This document shows positions 1 through 9,663 of a stretch of 64,000 nucleotides of DNA, one piece after another (within the stretch, counting starts at the first letter, position 1; each line of letters begins with the position of its first letter). The stretch is from the NCBI GenBank assembly GCA_019420305.1, contig JAHZHL010000032.1:1-64000 (forward strand). The letters are read 5' to 3'. Source of the DNA: Bacillota bacterium (GTDB lineage Bacteria > Bacillota > Clostridia > Peptostreptococcales > Anaerovoracaceae). A model generated the notes under the pieces. That model saw only the letters and a program-made list of their open reading frames with translations. It ran no database searches and was not told where the DNA came from. Made by a program: the position numbers and the translations under genes.

Positions 1-2
1 CG

Positions 3-377
3 CTGACTGCGGATGAAATCGCGGAGGAAGCGGAATTCTTCTCCTTCGGAACCAACGACCTGACACAGATGACCTTTGGTTTCTCCAGAGATGACGCAGG
101 GAGTATGATACAGGAATACAGAAGCAAGGGAATACTGGAAGAAGATCCGTTTCAGTCCATTGACCAGACTGGTGTGGGATGGCTTGTAGAGACTGGTGTA
201 AAAAAGGGGAGAGCCGTCCGGTCGGATATTCATCTGGGGATCTGCGGGGAACACGGCGGAGATTCCAACTCGATTGAATTCTTTGACAGAATAGGACTGG
301 ATTATGTATCCTGCTCGCCGTTCAGAGTACCGATCGCGAGATTAGCGGCTGCGCAGGCAGCTATCCATAATAGATGA
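3..377 (+). CDS. ppdK: Pyruvate, phosphate dikinase, C-terminal part (cut by window edge)
   Basis: The reading frame is open from the window edge and encodes the last 124 residues of a PEP-utilising enzyme. It contains the barrel motif FFSFGTNDLTQM and the conserved GICGEHGGD loop, whose Cys is the acid/base catalyst in this family. The ending SCSPFRVPIARLAAAQA is typical of pyruvate phosphate dikinase rather than PEP synthase or enzyme I. The enzyme interconverts pyruvate and PEP using ATP and Pi in the cytosol. Together with the nearby pyruvate carboxylase it suggests a C3/C4 node run with PPi/ATP-linked steps. Only the C-terminus is visible, so the start and the nucleotide-binding domain cannot be judged. 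Confidence 0.93.
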   Translation: MTADEIAEEAEFFSFGTNDLTQMTFGFSRDDAGSMIQEYRSKGILEEDPFQSIDQTGVGWLVETGVKKGRAVRSDIHLGICGEHGGDSNSIEFFDRIGLDYVSCSPFRVPIARLAAAQAAIHNR

Positions 378-401
378 AATTTTTGCCGTTGCTATGGAAA
401 G

Positions 402-432
402 GGCCGGGGCTTATCTGTACCGGCCTATTCCT
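402..432 (+). terminator. Possible terminator after ppdK
   Basis: GGCCGG (402-407) and CCGGCC (420-425) form a perfect 6-bp GC stem with a 12-nt loop, followed by the weakly T-rich tattccttt. It lies 25 bp after the ppdK stop. The T tract is poor, so termination may be incomplete. Confidence 0.4.
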
Positions 433-509
433 TTGATATGACATATTTTCTGCCAACCAGAAGAATAGCGCATGCGCAGGAGGAGCTTCTGTCAAAAAAG
501 TCCGGAAGC

Positions 510-538
510 TTGCCAAATTAAAAAATATATGATAAAAT
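510..538 (+). promoter_or_regulatory. Sigma-A-type promoter of typA
   Basis: TTGCCA at 510-515 and TAAAAT at 533-538 are separated by exactly 17 bp in an AT-rich stretch about 70 bp upstream of typA. Both boxes are close to the housekeeping consensus. Confidence 0.6.
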
Positions 539-605
539 TATACGGTTACAATTTTATGTATGATTATAAATGAAACATGGATAAAGGGAAGCAGGGAATA
601 CAGAA

Positions 606-2486
606 ATGGCAGAAAGACAGAAAATTATCAACATCGCGGTGATCGCTCACGTTGACGCGGGAAAATCCACACTGGTAGACGCATTTCTCAACCAGAGCGG
701 CGTTTTCAGGGACAACGAGGAAGTCGTGGACTGTGTCATGGACAGCGATGACATCGAACGTGAGCGGGGAATAACTATTTATTCAAAAAACTGTTCAGTT
801 ATGCACGGAGATGTAAAAATTAATATTGTAGACACCCCGGGACACGCGGATTTTTCTTCCGAAGTGGAACGAATCATGAAAACCGTCGATACAGTGATCC
901 TTTTGGTAGATTCCAGCGAAGGGCCGATGCCCCAGACGCGTTTTGTACTGAAAAAATCTCTGGAGCAGGGAATCAACCCGATCCTTTTAATTAATAAAAT
1001 TGATAAAAAAGACGCGAGAATCGAAGAAGTCGTAGACGAGGTCTACGAGCTGTTTATGGATCTGGAAGCAAATGACGAACAGCTGGACTTCCCGATTCTT
1101 TACGGAATCGCGAGACAGGGAATCGTTGTTTATGATCCAAAAGACGCGGAGGGAATCGATATCGGCCCGGAGGATAAAAAGGCGAAAAAGAGCGCCAAAG
1201 GTATGAACGGTCTGGATATCACGCCGCTGTTTGATACCATTATCAATCACGTGCAGCCTTATCCGGATCGGACGGAAGAACCGCTGCAGCTTCAGATTTC
1301 CACCCTGGGTTACGATGATTACATCGGAAGGCTGGGAATCGGAAGAATCACAAAAGGTACCCTGAAATCCGCCCAGAACGTGGTTGTGGCAAAAGGCGAC
1401 GGGCAGCTGGTACAGAGAAAAATCAATCAGGTATTCATCTATCGGGGACTGAAGCGGGTCGCGGTAGACGAAGCCCAGGCCGGCGATATTGTGGTGGTTT
1501 CCGGAATCGCGGATATTTCCATCGGAGAAACCATCTGCGACGAAACCGATCCTCAGCCGATGGAGATGATTCATATTGAGGAGCCGACGCTGTCCATGAA
1601 TTTCATGGTAAACAAGAGTCCGTTCGCGGGGAAAGTAGGAAAGTTTGTAACCTCCCGCCATATCAAAGAACGGCTGAACCGGGAACTGGAGGTCAATGTG
1701 GGACTGATGGTGGAAGAAACCGACTCCACAGACAGCTTCAAAGTATCCGGGCGAGGGGAACTGCACCTTTCCATCCTCATTGAAAACATGAGAAGGGAAG
1801 GCTACGAACTGGCGGTTTCCAAGCCGGAAGTCATTATGCACAGAGATGAAAGAGGCAAAGTACTGGAACCCATTGAGGAAGTGGTGATTTCCGTGCCGGA
1901 CGAGTATTCCGGATCGGTCATCTCCAAATTGAACCTGAGAAAGGGCATCATGAAAGAAATGGCCGCGGAAAACGGGTTTACCAGACTGGAATACCTGGTT
2001 CCGACCAGAGGCCTTTTGGGATATCGGACAGAATTTATTAACGATACCAGAGGCGAGGGAACCATGGTGCGCCGTTTTGACAGCTTTGATGAATATAAAG
2101 GGGAGATCCCCCACAGAACCAACGGTGTAGCTATCGCCCAGGAAGAAGGAGTGGCGACCCCGTACGCGCTGTTTAATATCAGCGAGCGGGTGCAGATGTT
2201 CATCGAGCCGGGGACAAAGGTTTATGAAGGCATGATTGTAGGTATGAACAGCCGCGGCGATGACATGGTAGTAAACCCATGCAAGGCAAAGAAGGCAACT
2301 AATATGAGGGCCGCGGGAAGCGACGAAAACATCAAACTGGCGCCGGCGAGAACCTTTACTCTGGAGGAAGCTCTGGAGTTCATCGCCGATGACGAGCTGG
2401 TGGAAATTGTTCCTGATGATATCCGTCTCCGTAAGAAACTACTGAAAGAACTGGATCGTAGAAGAAGCGGAAGAAGGATTGATTAG
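606..2486 (+). CDS. typA: Translational GTPase TypA/BipA
   Basis: 626 residues, normal for TypA/BipA. The N-terminal G domain shows AHVDAGKSTL (P-loop), RGITI (switch I), DTPGHADF (switch II) and NKIDK. EF-G-like domains II, III and V follow, and then the TypA-specific C-terminal domain (the RGLLGYRTEF region onwards). The protein is a ribosome-associated GTPase that helps large-subunit assembly and adaptation to stress. It is followed 8 bp later by an MscS channel gene, probably in one transcript, from the promoter at 510-538. Identification is certain at family level. Confidence 0.97.
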   Translation: MAERQKIINIAVIAHVDAGKSTLVDAFLNQSGVFRDNEEVVDCVMDSDDIERERGITIYSKNCSVMHGDVKINIVDTPGHADFSSEVERIMKTVDTVILLVDSSEGPMPQTRFVLKKSLEQGINPILLINKIDKKDARIEEVVDEVYELFMDLEANDEQLDFPILYGIARQGIVVYDPKDAEGIDIGPEDKKAKKSAKGMNGLDITPLFDTIINHVQPYPDRTEEPLQLQISTLGYDDYIGRLGIGRITKGTLKSAQNVVVAKGDGQLVQRKINQVFIYRGLKRVAVDEAQAGDIVVVSGIADISIGETICDETDPQPMEMIHIEEPTLSMNFMVNKSPFAGKVGKFVTSRHIKERLNRELEVNVGLMVEETDSTDSFKVSGRGELHLSILIENMRREGYELAVSKPEVIMHRDERGKVLEPIEEVVISVPDEYSGSVISKLNLRKGIMKEMAAENGFTRLEYLVPTRGLLGYRTEFINDTRGEGTMVRRFDSFDEYKGEIPHRTNGVAIAQEEGVATPYALFNISERVQMFIEPGTKVYEGMIVGMNSRGDDMVVNPCKAKKATNMRAAGSDENIKLAPARTFTLEEALEFIADDELVEIVPDDIRLRKKLLKELDRRRSGRRID

Positions 2487-2494
2487 GAGGTCTT

Positions 2495-3301
2495 ATGCTG
2501 AACGAGCTTGGTATTACCGAGAAGACAATCGATCAGCTGATAAACCTGGGGCTGTCGATTGTGATTCTGGCGGTAGGATGGATTGTAATAAAATTTATCA
2601 TACGCATCGCGCGCAAAGCATTGGACCGAACTTCCCTGGATCCGGTGCTGTACCGATTTATTTTAAAAATTTTGAGAATCGTGATGTGGATCATTCTGGC
2701 TCTCACCATTATGGAACGGTTCGGTTTCAAAATGAGCAGCCTGATTACGGTTCTGGCGGCAGCCGGAGCGGCTATCGCACTGGCGCTGAAAGACAGCCTG
2801 GCGAATGTAGCCGGGGGCATTATGATTTTGATCAATAAGCCCTTTGCCCAGGATGATTTTATTGATATCAACGGAACTACAGGCAAAGTACGGGATATCG
2901 ACCTGTTTGTGACCCATCTGAAGACCTATGACAACAAAGTCATTACTATCCCCAACGGCATGGTGAATACTTCCGTACTGATCAATTATACGAAGGAGAA
3001 CAAAAGGCGGGTGGACTGCTGTTTTGGCATCGGGTATAATGACGACATTCAGCAGGCAAAAGATATTCTGGCGTCTATCGCGGAAGCGAACCCGCTGATT
3101 CATACCGATCCGCCTCCGATTATCGGCGTGGCGGGACAGAATGACAACTGCGTGTCCATTGATCTGAAAGTCTGGTGCGAAACCGATGATTACTGGGATG
3201 TAAAGTACTTCTTAGAAGAAAATGTAAAGCTGGCTTTTGATAAAGCGGGCATTACCATTCCCTTCCCCCAGATGGACGTGCATATCCGGGAAAAAGAGTG
3301 A
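2495..3301 (+). CDS. mscS: MscS-family small-conductance mechanosensitive channel
   Basis: 268 residues. An N-terminal region with about three membrane helices includes the Gly/Ala-rich pore helix (ITVLAAAGAAIALALKDSLANVAGG), which resembles TM3 of MscS. The beta domain (FIDINGTTGKVRDIDLF, ITIPNGMV) and the cytoplasmic alpha/beta cage (up to IPFPQMDVH) follow. It is a plasma-membrane tension-gated channel that releases solutes on hypo-osmotic shock. The ATG is preceded by TAGGAGGT, which overlaps the region just after the typA stop, so the two genes are probably co-transcribed. The length and domain order match the short MscS type without extra N-terminal domains. Confidence 0.93.
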   Translation: MLNELGITEKTIDQLINLGLSIVILAVGWIVIKFIIRIARKALDRTSLDPVLYRFILKILRIVMWIILALTIMERFGFKMSSLITVLAAAGAAIALALKDSLANVAGGIMILINKPFAQDDFIDINGTTGKVRDIDLFVTHLKTYDNKVITIPNGMVNTSVLINYTKENKRRVDCCFGIGYNDDIQQAKDILASIAEANPLIHTDPPPIIGVAGQNDNCVSIDLKVWCETDDYWDVKYFLEENVKLAFDKAGITIPFPQMDVHIREKE

Positions 3302-3378
3302 AACTGTGTTAATTGTAGCGGAAATCCGCGAGAAATGATAAAAATAAAATATGAGGATAAAGAAAGGAGACTCCGAAT

Positions 3379-6300
3379 ATGGAAAACAGAAAGTTTAAAA
3401 GAGTACTGGTGGCGAATCGAGGAGAAATCGCCATCCGAATATTCAGAGCCTGCAAAGAACTTGGTATCAGAAGCGTAGCGATTTATTCCGAAGAAGATAA
3501 AAATACGCTTTTCCGGACAAAAGCAGATGAATCCTATCGAGTAGGAAAGGGAAAATCACCGGTAGACGCTTATCTGGCGATTGATGAAATCATTGAGCTG
3601 GCGAAAGCGAAAGGCGTAGACGCGATTCACCCGGGATATGGATTCCTTTCCGAAAACGTGGCTTTCGCCAGAGCCTGTGAAGAAGCGGGAATCGTGTTCA
3701 TCGGACCTACTTATCAGATGATGGAGCATCTGGGGGACAAGATTCAGTCCAAGATTGTAGCCAACAAAGTAGGTGTTCCAACGATTCCGGGCGTGGAAGA
3801 GGCGATCCGGACAGAAGAGGAAGCGGTAAAATATGCGGAATTCTGCGGATATCCGGTTATGCTCAAAGCGGCGGCAGGCGGCGGCGGAAGAGGAATGAGG
3901 ATTGTAAGGACGCCGGAAGAACTGCTGCCACAGTTCCGCAGCGCGAAAAGCGAAGCCAAAAAAGCCTTCGGCATTGACGATATTTTCATAGAGAAATACC
4001 TGGAACGTCCAAAGCACATTGAAGTACAGGTGCTGGGAGATAATTATGGAAATCTGGTTCACTTATATGAAAGAGACTGCTCCATTCAGAGAAGACATCA
4101 GAAAGTCGTAGAGTTCACTCCGGCGATCTGCATTTCCGATGAACAGAGAGAAAAGATCTGCGCGGACGCGCTGAAAATCGCCAGCGCGGTAAATTACCGG
4201 AGCGCGGGAACAGTGGAATTCCTGGTTGATAAAAATGGAGATCACTACTTTATTGAAATGAACCCGCGAATCCAGGTAGAACATACCGTAACGGAAATGA
4301 CGACAGGAATTGATATCGTTCAGTCGCAGATTCTGATTGCGCAGGGATATAAGCTGGATTCCGACGAAGTAAATATCAAGGGTCAGGATACCATCCGGCC
4401 GAGAGGTTACGCGATTCAGTGCCGTGTTACAACCGAAGACCCGATTAACGGATTCGCGCCGGATACCGGTGTGATTACCATGTACCGCAGCGCTTCCGGA
4501 TTTGGAATCCGTCTGGACGGAGGCAACGCTTTTACGGACTCGACGATTTCGCCGTACTATGACAGCCTGCTGGTAAAAGTAACCTCCTGGGCGCGTTCCT
4601 TTCAGGATGCTACCAATAAGGCCATCCGCGCTCTTCGTGAGATGAAAATTACAGGTGTAAAGACCAACGCGGCGTTCTTGCTTAACGTGCTGAACCACCC
4701 GACATTCCGTGCAGGACAGTGTGATACGGGCTTTATCGCGGATAATCCGGAACTTCTCAATATTCGCGCCAGGGAAGATAAGGAACTGAAGGTGTTGAAT
4801 TTCCTGGGAGAAAAATTTGTCAATGAAAATAAAGGAATCAAGCCGGAATTCGACGTGCCGGTGTTCCCGAGAATCAAACAGGATGTGATTGACGGCCTGA
4901 CCGGAACAAAGCAGATCCTGGATGAGAAGGGACCGGAAGGACTGGCGAAATGGATTCTGGAACAGAAAAAACTGCTGCTGACCGATACAACCATGCGTGA
5001 CGCGCAGCAGTCCCTGATGGCTACCAGAGTGAGAACCGTGGACATGGAAAAAATCGCGCCGGCGGTCGCGTACTACGGAAAAGATCTCTTTTCCCTGGAA
5101 ATGTGGGGAGGAGCCACTTTTGACACATCCTACCGTTTCCTGAAAGAATCTCCGTGGGAACGGCTGGATACGCTGCGCAAGAAGATGCCGAATATCCTGT
5201 TCCAGATGCTGATCCGCGGCGCCAACGGCGTAGGCTACAAGAACTATCCGGATAATGTCATCCGCAGATTTGTCAAGGAATCGGCCAATTCCGGAATCGA
5301 TATCTTCCGTATCTTTGACTCCCTCAACTGGATCGAAGGCATGGAAGTGGCTCTGGATGAAGTCCTCAACCAGGGCAAGGTCGCGGAAGCGTGCCTGTGC
5401 TACACCGGAGATATTCTGGATGACAGCAGAGAAAAATATAACCTCAGCTACTATGTGAAGATGGCGAAAGAGCTGGAAAAGAGAGGCTCTCATATTCTGG
5501 GCATTAAAGACATGTCCGGCCTGATCAAGCCGATGGCGGCGAGAAAGCTGATCGACGCGCTGAAACAGGAAATCAGTATTCCGATCCATCTGCATACCCA
5601 CGATACCAGCGGCAACGGAATCGCGACGATTCTGATGGCAGCCAGCGCGGGAGTAGATGTTGTGGACGCCGCGTTTAACAGCATGTCCGGTCTGACCAGC
5701 CAGCCGGCGCTGAACTCCGTAGTCGCGGCTCTTGAAAATACAGAGCGTGAAACGGGAATTGATCCGGACGGAATCCAGAAGATTTCCGATTACTGGGCAG
5801 CGGTAAGACCGGTTTACAAGAGCTTTGAGTCCGAACTGCTGGCAAGCTCCGCGGAAATTTACAAATATGAAATTCCGGGAGGCCAGTATTCCAACCTCAA
5901 ACCGCAGGTGGAAAGCTTTGGTCTGGGACATAAATTTGAAGAAGTGAAAGACATGTATAAGACGGTTAACGAAATGCTGGGCGATATCGTCAAAGTAACG
6001 CCGTCTTCCAAGGCAGTGGGCGATATGGCCATCTTCATGGTGCAGAACGACCTGACGCCGGAAAACATTTACGAAAAGGCGAAGGACATTGACTTCCCGG
6101 ATTCCATCGTATCCTACTTTGAAGGAATGATGGGACAGCCGGAGGGCGGTTTCCCGGAAAAACTGCAGAAGCTGGTGCTTCACGGAAAAGATCCGATTAC
6201 CTGCAGACCTGGAGAACTGCTTCCGCCGGAAGACTTCGATGGAATCAAGAAAAAGCTGCAGGATGAACTGGGACTGGAAGGAACCGAAAGAGAGGCGCTC

Positions 6301-6819
6301 AGCTATGCTCTCTATCCGAAAGTATTCGAGGATTATGTAAAGAGCCTGAAGAAGGAAGGAAACTTCCGCCTCATGGGAAGCGACATCTTCTTCCATGGCC
6401 TGTCGGAAGGCGAGACCTGTGAAGTGAAGATCGCCGAAGGAAAAGAACTGGTGATCAAGCTGATTAACGCCAGAGACACGGATGAAGAAGGCTTCCGCGA
6501 TGTTGTGTTTGAAGTAAACGGAAACCGCAGCGCGGTACGGATCAAGGATAAGGACGCGAGCATCGTCGCTACATCTTCTCAGATTCTCTATGCCAACGCG
6601 GAAGATCCGTCTGAAATCGGCGCTAATATCCCGGGCAACATCCTGAAGGTGCTGGTAAAAGAAGGCGAAAAGGTAGAGGAAAAACAGCCGATTGCGGTGA
6701 TTGAGGCTATGAAGATGGAAACCAATATTCTGTCACCGATGGCCGGCGAGGTCGATAAGATCTACGTAAAAGAAGGCCAGCAGGTGAAAGCGGGCGAATT
6801 GGTTGCCAAGCTGAAGTAA
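3379..6819 (+). CDS. pyc: Pyruvate carboxylase
   Basis: 1146 residues, the single-chain type. Domains in order are: biotin carboxylase (about residues 5-450, with the AAAGGGGRGMR ATP loop and the EMNPRIQVEH motif), the metal-dependent carboxyltransferase barrel (about 530-800, starting TDTTMRDAQQSL and with the HLHTHDTSG metal site), the PYC/OADA allosteric region, and the biotinyl domain with EAMKMET near the C-terminus. The enzyme carboxylates pyruvate to oxaloacetate in the cytosol using ATP and bicarbonate. The ATG follows GAAAGGAG. A long open frame on the opposite strand is a by-product of codon bias and was not annotated. Confidence 0.98.
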   Translation: MENRKFKRVLVANRGEIAIRIFRACKELGIRSVAIYSEEDKNTLFRTKADESYRVGKGKSPVDAYLAIDEIIELAKAKGVDAIHPGYGFLSENVAFARACEEAGIVFIGPTYQMMEHLGDKIQSKIVANKVGVPTIPGVEEAIRTEEEAVKYAEFCGYPVMLKAAAGGGGRGMRIVRTPEELLPQFRSAKSEAKKAFGIDDIFIEKYLERPKHIEVQVLGDNYGNLVHLYERDCSIQRRHQKVVEFTPAICISDEQREKICADALKIASAVNYRSAGTVEFLVDKNGDHYFIEMNPRIQVEHTVTEMTTGIDIVQSQILIAQGYKLDSDEVNIKGQDTIRPRGYAIQCRVTTEDPINGFAPDTGVITMYRSASGFGIRLDGGNAFTDSTISPYYDSLLVKVTSWARSFQDATNKAIRALREMKITGVKTNAAFLLNVLNHPTFRAGQCDTGFIADNPELLNIRAREDKELKVLNFLGEKFVNENKGIKPEFDVPVFPRIKQDVIDGLTGTKQILDEKGPEGLAKWILEQKKLLLTDTTMRDAQQSLMATRVRTVDMEKIAPAVAYYGKDLFSLEMWGGATFDTSYRFLKESPWERLDTLRKKMPNILFQMLIRGANGVGYKNYPDNVIRRFVKESANSGIDIFRIFDSLNWIEGMEVALDEVLNQGKVAEACLCYTGDILDDSREKYNLSYYVKMAKELEKRGSHILGIKDMSGLIKPMAARKLIDALKQEISIPIHLHTHDTSGNGIATILMAASAGVDVVDAAFNSMSGLTSQPALNSVVAALENTERETGIDPDGIQKISDYWAAVRPVYKSFESELLASSAEIYKYEIPGGQYSNLKPQVESFGLGHKFEEVKDMYKTVNEMLGDIVKVTPSSKAVGDMAIFMVQNDLTPENIYEKAKDIDFPDSIVSYFEGMMGQPEGGFPEKLQKLVLHGKDPITCRPGELLPPEDFDGIKKKLQDELGLEGTEREALSYALYPKVFEDYVKSLKKEGNFRLMGSDIFFHGLSEGETCEVKIAEGKELVIKLINARDTDEEGFRDVVFEVNGNRSAVRIKDKDASIVATSSQILYANAEDPSEIGANIPGNILKVLVKEGEKVEEKQPIAVIEAMKMETNILSPMAGEVDKIYVKEGQQVKAGELVAKLK

Positions 6820-6860
6820 ACGCGCGGCTTTTGGGCAGGTTTTAAGAAAAGGAGTTTGTT

Positions 6861-7124
6861 ATGGGCGATGGCATCATTGCGAAATTTATCTATTTCTGGA
6901 TCTTCCTGATCGGCGGTCTTTTCATGGCCAGGATTCTGGGGATTGCCGATACCGCCTCGAATATGGCGGTGCTGAGCGTTTCCATGGCCTGCATCTATGT
7001 GGGCTGGAATCTCCTGCGGGCGAAGGGCAAGAAAAAGGCAGCCCAGAGGGAAGCGGAAAAACAGGCGGCAATGAAAAATAGCAGACCGAAACCGAACCAC
7101 AATCATAAAAAGAAAAAAAGATGA
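6861..7124 (+). CDS. Small membrane protein of unknown function
   Basis: 87 residues behind AAAGGAG, 41 bp after pyc. Two hydrophobic segments (about residues 8-27 and 33-51) are followed by a strongly basic tail ending HNHKKKKR. That implies a hairpin membrane protein with a cytoplasmic, positively charged C-terminus. No family is recognised. It is followed at once by a bidirectional hairpin terminator, so it is the last gene of the pyc transcript. Confidence 0.7.
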   Translation: MGDGIIAKFIYFWIFLIGGLFMARILGIADTASNMAVLSVSMACIYVGWNLLRAKGKKKAAQREAEKQAAMKNSRPKPNHNHKKKKR

Positions 7125-7125
7125 T

Positions 7126-7177
7126 ACAAAATCTCCCCAATGACAGGATGGCTGTGTCGGCGGGGGGATTTTTTGTA
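7126..7177 (+). terminator. Rho-independent terminator after the pyc operon
   Basis: ACAAAATC-CCCC on the left pairs with GGGG-GATTTTTTGT on the right. The T run lies within and after the stem, and the hairpin starts just after the stop at 7124. Confidence 0.75.
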
Positions 7178-7283
7178 TGAACACGGAGCTACAGCGTAAT
7201 GGGCACCTCTGGGATGATGCTTTCCGGAAAATAGTTTAGAACAAAAGTTTTAAAAGAATTCACTCATAAACCAATAGATATGC

Positions 7284-7289
7284 TATAAT
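7284..7289 (+). promoter_or_regulatory. Probable -10 box upstream of the DUF975/CmpB-like gene
   Basis: A perfect TATAAT lies in an AT-rich region about 90 bp upstream of the start at 7380. No convincing -35 box at 17 bp was found, so only the -10 is listed. Nothing else is seen between the terminator at 7177 and the gene. Confidence 0.4.
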
Positions 7290-7379
7290 GATCAGGCGGA
7301 TATCCAGCTTTGAATATGAAAGGCGTTGAGGAAGACGCATCTAAATTGCAAGTGTATTTAATAAAGGAGACAGCAGACA

Positions 7380-8996
7380 ATGTGGCAGAGAAAAGATGTA
7401 AAAAAGAATGCTTTCCGGACAATGAAGAAGAATTACTGGCGTATTTTGGGAATCAGCTTACTGATTGCCTTTATCGTGGGCGGCATGAAGGTTGATTCCC
7501 ATTTGGATCGTGCGGTGGTTCATTTCGCGGGCGATACCATGGGCGGACGGCTCTACGCGACCACCAACTCCGATGTAATCAATGACTGGGTATTTAGCAC
7601 GGGAAGCGTTGTTGTTGAGGATGGAGAGGCAAAGGTACTTACCTTTTTTGGAAATCGCTATACGCCCAAAAAGGGAGTGTTGGCCAAAGTATATAATCGG
7701 GTGACAGAGGATCGATCCGTTTTTTACGGGATTCTGAACAGTATCAATAACATGGCGTTTAAAGACCGATTTGGACAGGGAATGATTATTCTGGCAGGCG
7801 TGGTGCTGATGGCGTTTTTTTATGTTCTAATCGTAAATGTTCTGCTGGTAGGGCAGTGTCGTTTTGTTATGGAAAACCGCTGTTATCCGGACAGCCGCTT
7901 CGGGAGGCTGATGTTTCCGTGGCGTGTCCGCAGATGGCGGCGGGTTTCCTTCGTTATGTTCAAAAAATCGGTGTTCCAGTTCCTTTGGGATCTGACGATT
8001 ATCGGCGGCTTTATAAAAAATTACTCCTATAAAATGATTCCGTATATTCTGGCGGAAAATCCGGATATTGATCATAAATCCGCATTCCTGCTTTCCCGGC
8101 AGATGATGAATGGAAACAAATTCAGAACGTTTTTGCTGGATCTGTCATTGATCGGATGGCGTCTGCTGAACGTTCTGACTTTGGGAATGCTGAGATGGCT
8201 GTTTATCAACCCTTATGTGGATATGATATATGGAGAGTTGTACTACAGGCTGAGAAAAGAAGCGATTGAACAAAAAATGCCGTTGGCATCGTTTCTCAAT
8301 GATCCATCCTTGTATGTGGAACCCGCGCAGGCGGTATCTTCTGAGTATCCGGTTGAAACCTATCCGCTGTACAGGGAGCAGACGAAGAGATGGCTGAAGC
8401 TGGATTATCACAGAACCTATTCGGTATCATCTATCATTTTAATGTTTTTCTCATTCTCCTTTGTCGGATGGCTCTGGGAAGTATCTCTGCATCTGTTCGG
8501 CGACGGTGAGTTTGTAAATCGCGGTTTTTTTCACGGCCCGTGGCTGCCGATTTACGGAGCGGGAGGCGTTCTGGTGCTGGTGCTGCTGAAACGCTTGGCG
8601 GACAAGCCGCTGCTTTTATTCCTGGCGGCAGTAGGGGTCTGCGGTTTTGTCGAATACATGGTAGCCTGGTTCCTGTGGGAGACGCAGCACATGTACTGGT
8701 GGAATTACACCGGCTATTTCCTTAATCTCCAGGGCAGGATTTGCGCGGAAGGCATGATTGTATTCGGCCTGGGCGGATGCGCGATGATTTACCTGCTGGC
8801 TCCGCTCTTTGATGAAATTTTCAAGAGGATTCCCAAAAGGATTATGACCGTACTCTGTGTGGCTCTGATTGTCATATTTATTGCCGATACCGTTTACTCT
8901 ATCATGTCACCCAATAGCGGAAAGGGAATTACCGACTATGAGCATCATGTGGAAAAGAAGATGCCGGAGGGCGGGAAAACTTTGGAACTGCAGTAG
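7380..8996 (+). CDS. DUF975-like / CmpB-type (ABC_trans_CmpB) membrane fusion protein
   Basis: 538 residues with many hydrophobic segments. Residues about 1-300 resemble DUF975 integral membrane proteins: an N-terminal amphipathic start, one early TM, and the FLLSRQMMNGNKFRTFLLDLS and LFINPYVDMIYGELYYRLR region typical of that family. Residues about 345-520 resemble the putative ABC-transporter type IV/CmpB family (FVGWLWEVSLH, then GFFHGPWLPIYGAGG). The two domains are usually found separately, so this looks like a fusion. Function is unknown, and the ABC label is historical. The ATG follows AAGGAGAC. Confidence 0.75.
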   Translation: MWQRKDVKKNAFRTMKKNYWRILGISLLIAFIVGGMKVDSHLDRAVVHFAGDTMGGRLYATTNSDVINDWVFSTGSVVVEDGEAKVLTFFGNRYTPKKGVLAKVYNRVTEDRSVFYGILNSINNMAFKDRFGQGMIILAGVVLMAFFYVLIVNVLLVGQCRFVMENRCYPDSRFGRLMFPWRVRRWRRVSFVMFKKSVFQFLWDLTIIGGFIKNYSYKMIPYILAENPDIDHKSAFLLSRQMMNGNKFRTFLLDLSLIGWRLLNVLTLGMLRWLFINPYVDMIYGELYYRLRKEAIEQKMPLASFLNDPSLYVEPAQAVSSEYPVETYPLYREQTKRWLKLDYHRTYSVSSIILMFFSFSFVGWLWEVSLHLFGDGEFVNRGFFHGPWLPIYGAGGVLVLVLLKRLADKPLLLFLAAVGVCGFVEYMVAWFLWETQHMYWWNYTGYFLNLQGRICAEGMIVFGLGGCAMIYLLAPLFDEIFKRIPKRIMTVLCVALIVIFIADTVYSIMSPNSGKGITDYEHHVEKKMPEGGKTLELQ

Positions 8997-9047
8997 GAAA
9001 AGACAGAAAGCAGGAGAGAGGTTTTGCGCAAGCAGAGAGGTGAACAA

Positions 9048-9488
9048 ATGGAACAGATACGGATGAACAAAGAAGCCATCAAAGAGGTCATTCCCCACAG
9101 AGAGCCGATGCTGATGATCGACGAGATTCTGGAAATGAAGCCGGGAGAATTTATAAAATCCGCAGCTTATGTGGATCCGGAACGGAATTATTTCAAAGGA
9201 CATTTCCCGGGGGCACCGGTAATGCCGGGGGTGCTGACTGTGGAAGCCATGGCACAGACCGCGGACGTCCTGCTGCTTTCTTCGGAAAAATACGCGGGAA
9301 CCATTCCCTATTTCATCGGAATCGATCAGGTGAAATTCAAGAGAAAAATCGAACCGGGAGATCGGATTATCATTGAGGCTAAGGTGGCGAAGGTCAATGA
9401 GGCCAAGGCAGTTGTGACCTGCGAAGCGGTTGTTTACAATAATGGGGAAGTTTCCACTACCGGCCTTGTGACGTTGGCTATGCGGTAA
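9048..9488 (+). CDS. fabZ: 3-hydroxyacyl-ACP dehydratase FabZ
   Basis: 146 residues from the ATG at 9048 (AGAGGTG upstream); a TTG at 9024 is possible but would add an atypical N-terminus. The hot-dog fold signature is present: IPHREPMLMIDE, then the catalytic-helix motif FKGHFPGAPVMPGVLTVEAMAQ with the catalytic His and Glu. FabZ dehydrates beta-hydroxyacyl-ACP in type II fatty acid synthesis. It stands alone here, without other fab genes, between a membrane-protein gene and a terminator. Confidence 0.93.
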   Translation: MEQIRMNKEAIKEVIPHREPMLMIDEILEMKPGEFIKSAAYVDPERNYFKGHFPGAPVMPGVLTVEAMAQTADVLLLSSEKYAGTIPYFIGIDQVKFKRKIEPGDRIIIEAKVAKVNEAKAVVTCEAVVYNNGEVSTTGLVTLAMR

Positions 9489-9542
9489 AATTGTCGAACC
9501 TTGTCAAAATTAATCGAATCAGATCGAATAAAACTCGAAAAG

Positions 9543-9567
9543 ATCCCTTTTTTCAAGGGATTTTTCC
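9543..9567 (+). terminator. Rho-independent terminator after fabZ
   Basis: ATCCCTT pairs with AAGGGAT across a TTTTC loop, followed by TTTTT. It lies about 55 bp after the fabZ stop. Confidence 0.8.
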
Positions 9568-9663
9568 ATTTTCACCTGAAAAAACGGGTAAGGATCATGT
9601 GATTTTTTCCAATCCATGTGTTTGTGCAGTGCGCAGGCCGCCGGAGCATCCGTACTGCTGATG

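Noticed and set aside
4063..6396. A 777-codon open frame on the minus strand inside pyruvate carboxylase
   Set aside because: It lies fully within pyc, has no family resemblance and no ribosome binding site. It arises from codon bias on the sense strand, as do the long minus-strand frames under typA (987-2114) and cutC (38400-39755).
7310..7495. A 61-codon frame at the start of the DUF975/CmpB-like gene
   Set aside because: It overlaps the real start at 7380 in another frame and lacks a good ribosome binding site. The AAGGAGAC upstream of 7380 belongs to the larger gene.
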